A stretch of DNA of 64,000 nucleotides, taken from positions 3,938,014 through 4,002,013 of the forward strand of contig CM055096.1 of assembly GCA_029204225.1 (NCBI GenBank). The letters are read 5' to 3'. Positions 57,401 through 64,000 of this stretch are shown in pieces. The DNA is from Diphasiastrum complanatum. Its lineage: Eukaryota > Streptophyta > Lycopodiopsida > Lycopodiales > Lycopodiaceae. Both the position numbers and the translations under genes were made by a program. The notes beneath the pieces were generated by a model. The model was not told the origin of the DNA, made no database searches, and saw only the letters and a program-made list of their open reading frames with translations. Positions within the stretch are counted from its first letter, which is position 1. Each line of letters starts with the position of its first letter.

Positions 57401-58799
57401 GCACTGCTAATCTACGTTTGAGATTAACACAACATTCAAGAAAATTCAAACCAAGGTGCAAAATTAAATGAACAAGTGAATCAGACACACGAATAACAGC
57501 AGACTAATTTGCATTCAAGATCAGACATGATAAGAGTGATATGTGTGCAATGGCTACAAAATCATCTATTGATTCTTCTGGTTCTTCAAGCACTGCATGC
57601 AGATCCACGCAGTGCGTTGGCATGAGAGAAATATAGTTCTCCCACGAGTAATGTCTCGCTTACTAGCGAACTTGTGGATCTATAGATCCTATGCAAAAAA
57701 TTATCTCACACGCAGACGGACTCATATTCTATAATTTCGTCTTCTTGCTTACTAACATTAGACTTCTTCATATATCGTATCAAGTATCATCCAGAAAGTA
57801 TATAGTCATGTCGTGTAACTACTAGATTAGATTGATTAAACATCTATAGCTAATCACGAATTACAATAGTGGTAGATTAGCCACGACCTAGAGTGTATCT
57901 GCTGGCGTCATGCTATCAGATCAGATGTCTGTACTTTTGGGTACTTGCATGAGGGCAGAAAATGATGTCACGACGATTTTCGTGTCTCCTCGTGTCTTTT
58001 GACTTTCCGTCGTCTGACTTTCTCGGTTGAGATCTTCTCTCTCTAAAAAAATGTCGATTGAGATCCTCTCTCTCTAAAAAGAGTCGGTTGAGATTTTATT
58101 TCTCTTACTTGCCCCTGCCCACGTTGACAAAATCTTCCGAGCACCCTACTTGCCCCTGTGCTCACGCTGCCAGAATTTTTTGAGCACCCCAACTGATCGC
58201 CCAAGTAACCAAGAAAAAAAATTTGTCGTCATTTTTGAGATTTCTACAATTATCTTTTTTCAACGGTCCAGTGCACCAAAGAAACCAAACTTTTCTATAA
58301 AGGTCCCTTTCAAAGTTTGTAATTTCTCTGTCTTCGTGTAGCCTTAACTTTTGCGTTTGACGTCGGAATTCAGGGATGTAAAAACAAAAATTGCTCAGTT
58401 CATTGTGCTGAGTATAGTGATCATCATTTTCGTCATTATTATTAATTTTTTTTTAGGACCCTTTGTCCTAAGTTGTTTGCACTTTATGCTTTATTCATTC
58501 AATTGACCATATCTCATCCGTTTGAGTTCGGATTTCAGTGCCGTAGAAAGCAAACTTCATTAGCTCAACAAGATTGTGAGTGTAGAAGTCTTATTTGGAT
58601 CAAAATTTGACCTTTTCAAAAGTCCTTTTTACTTGCTCTAATCGAAAAACTCATGCCTATTGTCACCGCTTAACTGCACCTTGTTAGAACTGGTTTCCAT
58701 ACCATTTTCAAATTCTTTCCAAGATTGCAATCCACAGTTACAAGATTTAGTTATTCCACATCGTTTTGTAAAGCTAACTCAGGTGCACCCAATGTGCCC
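57401..58799. other. Spacer between copia C and gypsy I, nothing recognised
   Basis: No LTR, domain or long frame can be supported. A short imperfect repeat (TCGGTTGAGATCTTCTCTCTCT with two variants) lies at 58022-58100. The frame at 58150-58341 has no recognisable features. Confidence 0.5.
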
Positions 58800-59672
58800 T
58801 GTAAGACTCTAAGAGGTGACGCTCCCTAAGGTCCCAGAGCAAGTTAGAACGTCAAGGACTGAGCCTCTGACCTGTGGTGAGCCAGTCAAGTAGTCACAAG
58901 TCATGAGCTAGCTCTGGAGCTCGAGTCATGGCTTACTCAGGAAGCAAGTTGATTCTGCCGCCGGGACGGCTCCCGGGACCCATGTTCGGGAGCCAGACTG
59001 ATTCTGCCAGGCTTAATCAGCAAAATAAAAACTAAGTCCTAAAAAGCGTGCTTTACCAGAAAGCACTATGTTTTAGAACAGAGGGGGTGCGCCGAATCAC
59101 AGCAGAACTATAGGGGGAGTCCGACAGACAGAAACTTGGGCAGCTCAACCAATGCCAGGAATCCAGTCGCCAGGTCTCAGCTCCCTCTACCAGCACAAGC
59201 CAGGCACAATGCCCAGCACGTGTTGGTGTCCCCGAGACCGGTCAGTCTATGTATGAATGTAACCTCTTCCGAATCTAATAAAGTTGATCTTTGGGGATGA
59301 TTACCATTTCGGTTTCGCCTCCGAGACTGGTCCAAGTGGAAGGACCCTTACTACAACCTTTTTGCGTCGCCGACGCCTAAGGGTCATCATCATTGACGTG
59401 TGGCTTGCCGCTATGCCAATTGGTCAGTTTGGCGACCACTATGCCTTGGGTTTCATGTGTGACTTGTCTTTGCCTTTGGTTACCTTTTGGGGATGGATTC
59501 TGAGTTGGCTTTCGGGTTGGTTGGGATTCCAATTTTCTTAAGTCGGAATGGTTAAGCTTGTTACGTTTCTGAGTTGGCTTTTATGTAAGTGCATGATGGA
59601 TGAATGTTAGACTTAAGCGCGTGTTGGGGAAACCGCTCAAGTCCCAGCGCCCTTTGAGGTGCTGACGCAACA
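58800..59672 (+). repeat. 5' LTR of gypsy I
   Basis: 873 bp, TG...CA; matches 62831-63670 apart from the first 42 bp and a small indel in the GCTTAATCA region. Confidence 0.88.
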
Positions 59673-59674
59673 TG

Positions 59675-59686
59675 TGGTATCAGAGC
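59675..59686 (+). promoter_or_regulatory. Primer-binding site of gypsy I
   Basis: TGGTATCAGAGC two bases after the LTR end. Confidence 0.9.
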
Positions 59687-59767
59687 CGACTAGCTGGTCA
59701 ACTAAGCAAGTCTCACAAGGAGGACCACTTTTTTTTTTGGGATTTGTCAAGACAGCCGTTGTGCAAG

Positions 59768-60153
59768 GTGTTGCCCACAGTGTAAGCACGGGTGCATCCA
59801 CGGTCGGGGTGGTCGGCAGAACGGGGGACTTGATGAGTCAATGTGCTGCCCTTGAGGTGTAAGCACGGTCAGTTCTCGCGGTTCGGGCTTGGCACCGTCT
59901 GCATGTAGGACAGATGAGACAAAGTGCTACCTAGGTAGGTGAAAGCACAATCTGTGCCTTGTGGGGTGCGGGGTGACATATTCGAACTGTACGGGTTAAC
60001 CATTGATACAGAGATGCTGCTCGAATTCGGGTGTAAAGCACGAGTGGTTAGCTACCGGTGCGGGATAGTTGCTGATTGTTTAGCTATAAGGGCTATCGAC
60101 CAAAAAGTGGTGGGACGTGACTGAGGCAATGTGCTACTTAATGGTGAAAGCAC
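59768..60153 (+). repeat. Five repeated hairpins in the gypsy I leader
   Basis: The pattern GTGCT-N(2-4)-C...GGTG-AAGCAC recurs at 59768-59789, 59843-59866, 59924-59948, 60014-60041 and 60131-60153. Outer arms GTGCT/AGCAC are nearly constant, and inner bases (ACC/GGT, CC/GG, AC/GT) keep pairing while loops vary. Spacing is 75-117 bp. A role in RNA packaging or translation is inference. Confidence 0.6.
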
Positions 60154-60388
60154 AGATGGTTGGATGGATATTTTCCGTGGGCTAATTTTGTGATATATTT
60201 GTGTGGGCGCGGCTAGGCAAAGGTCCTACGTCCGGTCTCAAGGGGAATGTGACTTGAGAGGGATCCTCTGTTTAGCTTTGGTTGGTATGTTCGTTTGTGG
60301 TGTGCTTGCCTGGACCTGAATTATCCCTGACTACTTGTTTTGATCCAGGTGATCTAATCTAGTTGGGAGTTGTGAAAGGAGCTTACAT

Positions 60389-60931
60389 TTATGAGTGGAC
60401 GACACACAAGTATGGAAAGGAACTTCCATGGGACAACCCCCAAGACTGGTTCAAGATTGTTATTCTTATAAAATTTGGCTCAATATCGGTATCGTTAGCA
60501 TTTCCTCCGGGCAGGGCTTTTGTCATGCAGATTTGTCCCTTGTAATCCAAGAGGACCAAGTTTGAGCTCCTACCCAAAACTGCGATACAATGTTCATTTA
60601 ACCAAGGGAGTCCCAAAATCACATCGAAGGCATCCATCTCTAAAATCAAAAAGCTAAGTTTAGCCTTCCATCTTCCAATCTGCACCGGGATGTTCAATGT
60701 CGCTTTGTCTGCATCTAGTGCTCCCTTCGCTGTTTCTACCTTGAGAGTAGATGTAACATTCCTGGTCGGCAATTTGAATTGTTCCACTACGCTCCTTGAG
60801 ATATAGCTATGTGAAGCTCCGGAGTCGATCATGAAATCTGACTTTCTCCCCGCGATGAAAAGAATGGCGAAAGGGAAAAGGTCAAAGTGCTTTCTTTGCA
60901 TCTGCCGAGAAGTCCCAGAAGAGAAAAGCAT
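60389..60931 (-). pseudogene. Gypsy I protease segment, inverted relative to its RT
   Basis: Open on the minus strand for 180 codons. The retropepsin-like domain has active site FMIDSGASHSYISRS (DSG), then FDVILGLPWLNEHCIAVLG (the 'VILGxPWL' motif) and the β-strand KGQICMTKALPG. A gypsy protease should precede RT on the same strand, but here LTRs, PBS and RT are plus and this domain is minus. The inversion joint lies between about 60830 and 60930, where the plus-strand RT frame already reads in (CFLCICREVPEEKS). Gag itself is not recognisable downstream of it. Confidence 0.85.
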
Positions 60932-60939
60932 GCGACAAG

Positions 60940-62882
60940 AAAACTTGCCAAAAGAAGTGGCAGATCTGCTAGAAGAATTTAGCGATGTGTTTCCGGAGGA
61001 ACTCCCACCTAAGCTACCTCCTTGAAGACCAGTGGACCATAAAATTGAGCTGGTACCAAGAACGGAGCCAACTTCACGAGCACCCTACAGAATGTCACAA
61101 GAGGAGTTGGCGAAACTGAAACGACAACTTGATGAATTGATAGACAAAGGTTTTATTAGACCTAGCGTTTCACCTTTTGGAGCCCTAGTGTTGTTCGTGG
61201 AAAAGGCGGACAAAACTCTTCGAATGTGTGTGGATTACCGCATGCTTAACAAGAGTAGCATCAAGAACAAGTACCCCATGCCTAGAATTGATGACATGTT
61301 CGACCAGCTCAAACATGCCAAATACTTTAGCTGAATAGATATCAGATCTGGATATCATCAAATTCGAATAGCTAAAGGTGATGAGCACAAAATGGCGTTT
61401 CGAACACGGTACGGGAGTCACGAGTTCCTAGTGATGCCATTCGGTCTAACAAACGCACCAGCCACTTTTTGCACGTTGATGAACAATATTTTTCAAGACT
61501 GCTTGGATGAATTTGTCATTGTGTACATCGATGACATATTAGTATTTAGCCGGAGCCTCAAAGATCACATTAAACATTTAAGGACAGTTCTCCAACGACT
61601 GAGGAGGAACTGCTTGTTCGCAAAAAGAGAGAAATATTAGTTTGTGGTGGAGGAAGTTGATTTCCTTGGACATGTTATAGGCCACGAACGGATTCGAATG
61701 GATCCTAAGAAGATCAAGGCTATCTTGGATTAGCTAGCACCTAAAATTGTTCATGGCATCAAGTCCTTTGTGGGGCTATGTAATTTTTACAGGAGATTCA
61801 TTGAGGCATTTAGCAAAATTGTGGCACCGTTGTTGGAGTAGACAAAGACTCATCTAAAAATGACATGGACACCGGAATTTGAAGCAGCGTTCCAAGAACT
61901 AAAGCGACGGATCACTCAAGAACCATTCTTGCCCTACCGGACTTTAGCAAACCTTTTGAAATACTTACAGATGCGTCAAACTTTGCTATTGGGGCCGTGT
62001 TAATGCAAGAGAGAAAACCAGTTGTATATTTTTCAGAGAAATTGAGTGATGTAGAACGATGATGGCCAACTCAAGAAAAAGAAATGGTTGTAGTCGTACA
62101 AGCAGTGGAGCATTGGAGACATTATGTGGCAGGAAAGCCCTTTAAGACGTTCACTGACAACGTATCACTTAAGTCCTTCTCATCCCAAGGTATGCTCACG
62201 TCAAAGCAGATGCGATGGCAAAACTTTCTCTCGAAATTCAATACAGACATTCTACATACGGTGGGAAAGAATAACGTGGTAGCATATGCACTCAGTAGAC
62301 AGGAGCACTTGATGGCGACGGTTTCAACCCAGGTGACCGGTCTACTCCAAGAAATCAAAGAGAACTATGGTGCAGATGCGTTGGCTAAGAATCTAATGAT
62401 CGAATTCCAACTGGGAAAGCCTTGTGAACATTTCACTTGGAAAGACCAAATGGTTGTTTATAAAGAACACAGAGTATATGTTCCAGACAACACCAACTTG
62501 AGGAAGAAAATCTTGAGGGAGCATCATGACGTACGCCGGACATCCAGGGGTGAATTACATGTATGAACTTCTCAAGAGAGGCTTCTATTGGCCAGATATG
62601 TGGGCAGACGTTGAATCCTATGTGCAAACATGTCCTACATTTCAACAAGTGAAGGTGGAACAGCTAGCCCCAGCAGGACTACTCCAGCCATTACCAGTAC
62701 CAGCATACCCTTGGGACTCAGTGAGCATGGATTTTATTGTTCAACTACCACGTTGCCAGGGTTTCGACTCGATTTATGTGGTGGTTGACCGTTTTTCAAA
62801 ACAAGCTCACCTTGTACCAACTAAAAGTTCAGTTAGAACGTCAAGGACTGAGCCTCCGACCTGTGGTGAGCCAGTCAAGTAG
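60940..62882 (+). pseudogene. Gypsy I reverse transcriptase, RNase H and partial integrase
   Basis: RT starts KEVADLLEEFSDVFPEELPP, then [68 protein letters not shown] and the catalytic YIDD ([13 protein letters not shown]). RNase H begins [15 protein letters not shown] (Asp kept) with EKEMVVVVQAVEHWRHYVAG and FTDNVSLK. Integrase shows a zinc region (TYAGHPGVNYMYELL...) and SMDFIVQLPRCQGFDS with VVVDRFSKQAHLVPTKSS, and then breaks off into the 3' LTR. Stops lie at 61023, 61332, 61638, 61730 and 61839; frameshifts near 61920 and 62530. At several stops the Trp/Gln/Ser codon is obvious from family comparison. Confidence 0.92.
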
Positions 62883-63670
62883 TCACAAGTCATGAGCTAG
62901 CTCTAGAGCTCGAGTCATGGCCTAGTCCAGAAGCAAGTTGATTCTGCCGCCGAGACGGCTCCCGGGACCTATGTGCGAGAGCCAGATTGATTCTGTCAGG
63001 CTTGCCAGTCTTAATCAACAAAATAAAAACTAAGTCCTAAAAAGCGTGCTTTACCAGAAAGCACTATGTTTTAGAACAGAGGGGGTGCGCCGAATCACAG
63101 CAGAACTATAGGGGGAGTCCGGCAGACAGAAACTTGGGCAGCTCAACCAGCACCAGGAATCCAGTCGCCAGGTCTCAGCTCCCTCTACCAACACGAGCCA
63201 GGCACAATGCCCAGCATGTGTTGGTGGCCCCGAGACCAGTCAATCTATGTATGAATGTAACCTCTTCCAAATCTAATAAAGTTGATCCTTGGGGATGATT
63301 ACCATTTCGGTTTCGCCTCCGAGACTAGTCCAAGTGGAAGGACCCTTACTACAACCTTTTTGCGTCGCCGGCGCCTAAGGGTCCTCGTCATCAACGTGTG
63401 GCTTGCCGCTATGCCAATTGGTCAGTTTGGCGACCACTATGCCTTGGGTTTCATGTGTGACTTGTCTTTGCCTTTGGTTACCTTTTGGAGACGGATTCTG
63501 AGTTGGCTTTCGGGTTGGTTGGGATTCCAGTTTTTTTAAGTCGGAATGGTTAAGCTTGTTACGTTTCTGAGTTGGCTTTTACGTAAGTGCATGATGGATG
63601 AATGTTAGACTTAAGCGCGTGTTGGGGAAACCGCTCAAGTCCCAGCACCCTTTGAGGCGCCGGTGCAACA
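62831..63670 (+). repeat. 3' LTR of gypsy I, 5' edge deleted
   Basis: 840 bp matching the 5' LTR from position 58842 onward. The junction with integrase shares AGTTAGAACG-like bases on both sides (TTCAGTTAGAACG against GCAAGTTAGAACG). Confidence 0.88.
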
Positions 63671-63681
63671 CATCGTCTCTA

Positions 63682-64000
63682 ATGGATTGGTATGAACAAG
63701 AGGATGACGATCAGTCATACTGTGATGACGGTTATGACAATGATGTGGAGGAATATTGGGATCAAGGTGACGATTACATCGAAGATTATGACCAAGGTGA
63801 TGACATCGTTGATACGAGATTAAATCGTTACAAGGCCAAGCTAGTAGCTAAAGGCTTTTCCCAGATTCTAGATCTGGATTATTCAGAAATCTTCAGCCCA
63901 GTTGTCAAACATACTTCGATCTGTCTACTTCTCTCCTTTGCAGCCGCAACAGATCTTGAAGTCCACCATATGGATGTCCAGACCGCTTTCCTCAATGGAA
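63682..64000 (+). CDS. Acidic leader fused to copia RT start, runs off the window
   Basis: One open frame from ATG 63682 to the window edge (106 codons). Residues 1-~43 are extremely acidic and Tyr-rich with repeats (EYWDQGDD, EDYDQGDD). From NRYKAKLVAKGFSQILDL on it is copia reverse transcriptase: DYSEIFSPVVKHTSI and HHMDVQTAFLNG, with the first catalytic RT Asp. In whole copia elements about 50 residues of RT N-terminus come before YKAxLVAKG, so a deletion probably joined an acidic linker to RT. It begins 12 bp after the gypsy I LTR. Whether it is functional cannot be judged. Confidence 0.75.
   Translation, partial: MDWYEQEDDDQSYCDDGYDNDVEEYWDQGDDYIEDYDQGDDIVDTRLNRYKAKLVAKGFSQILDLDYSEIFSPVVKHTSICLLLSFAAATDLEVHHMDVQTAFLNG

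Larger units (their letters stand above)
58800..63670 (+). mobile_element. Gypsy I, internally rearranged
   Basis: 5' LTR 58800-59672 (TGTAAGACTC...GACGCAACA), PBS 59675-59686, a GC-richer leader with repeated hairpins, a protease segment on the opposite strand, RT, RNase H and the first part of integrase on the plus strand, then a 3' LTR missing its first ~42 bp (62831-63670). Flanks TGCCC and CATCG do not match, so the right and left ends may come from different events. Not functional. Confidence 0.9.

Noticed and set aside
59895-59960. Hammerhead-ribozyme-like CAGATGAG...GAAA in the gypsy I leader
   Set aside because: The CUGANGA core is imperfect in every copy (TTGATGA, CAGATGA, CTGAGGC) and stems I and III are not evident. 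A simple repeated hairpin explains the pattern better.
58795-63675. A target-site duplication for gypsy I
   Set aside because: TGCCC and CATCG do not match and shifting the ends by a few bases does not help.

Overview
The window looks like TE-rich intergenic DNA from a land plant nuclear genome. It is AT-rich and holds almost nothing but LTR retrotransposons (Ty1/copia and Ty3/gypsy, including a chromodomain-bearing chromovirus), with plant-type initiator-Met-tRNA primer sites, 5-bp target-site duplications (TSDs), nested insertions and long microsatellites. I see no intact host gene. The one recognisable host-type sequence is a broken FCP1-homology (NIF/HAD phosphatase-like) exon on the minus strand near 8.6-9.0 kb. 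The species cannot be fixed from this sequence. I name elements A-K here for convenience.

Layout. 0-9.2 kb: old, decayed DNA, namely an inverted pair of dispersed repeats (1-440 and 5910-6710), the 3' half of copia G with its LTR (3540-5680), a perfect (GA)65, unidentified coding-like scraps and the FCP1-like exon. 10.05-13.74 kb: copia H on the minus strand, lacking RT and RNase H, inserted next to a decayed minus-strand gypsy. 13.7-21.3 kb: minus-strand gypsy fragments, a minisatellite, a (TC)114 tract, solo LTR K (16703-17477), and a long unidentified minus-strand coding relic (17.5-19.2 kb). 21.3-24.85 kb: decayed copia F. 24.85-29.4 kb: copia D, with its RT deleted. 29.4-41.3 kb: copia E, split by the almost complete chromovirus J (33163-39463). 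41.3-41.65 kb: a mosaic of two small retroelement scraps. 41.65-57.4 kb: a nest in which copia C is split by copia B, and B's 3' LTR is split by the intact copia A; C also carries an inverted solo LTR of the G family. 58.8-63.67 kb: gypsy I, rearranged inside. 63.68-64.0 kb: start of another copia RT that runs out of the window.

How it works together. The TSDs give an insertion order: C, then B (CTAAG), then A (TCATC); and D, then E, then J (GTGAC). A has a 1316-codon open gag-pol with all catalytic residues and LTRs that differ at one base in 653, so it is probably young and could be active. B is the most unusual element: in place of RT it has about 1.07 kb of unrelated sequence that stays open in frame with the upstream pol. 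Many breaks in the older copies are TAG/TAA where related copies have TGG/CAG/CAA, and CpG-containing LTR motifs are changed to TpG/CpA, as expected for methylated, silenced elements.
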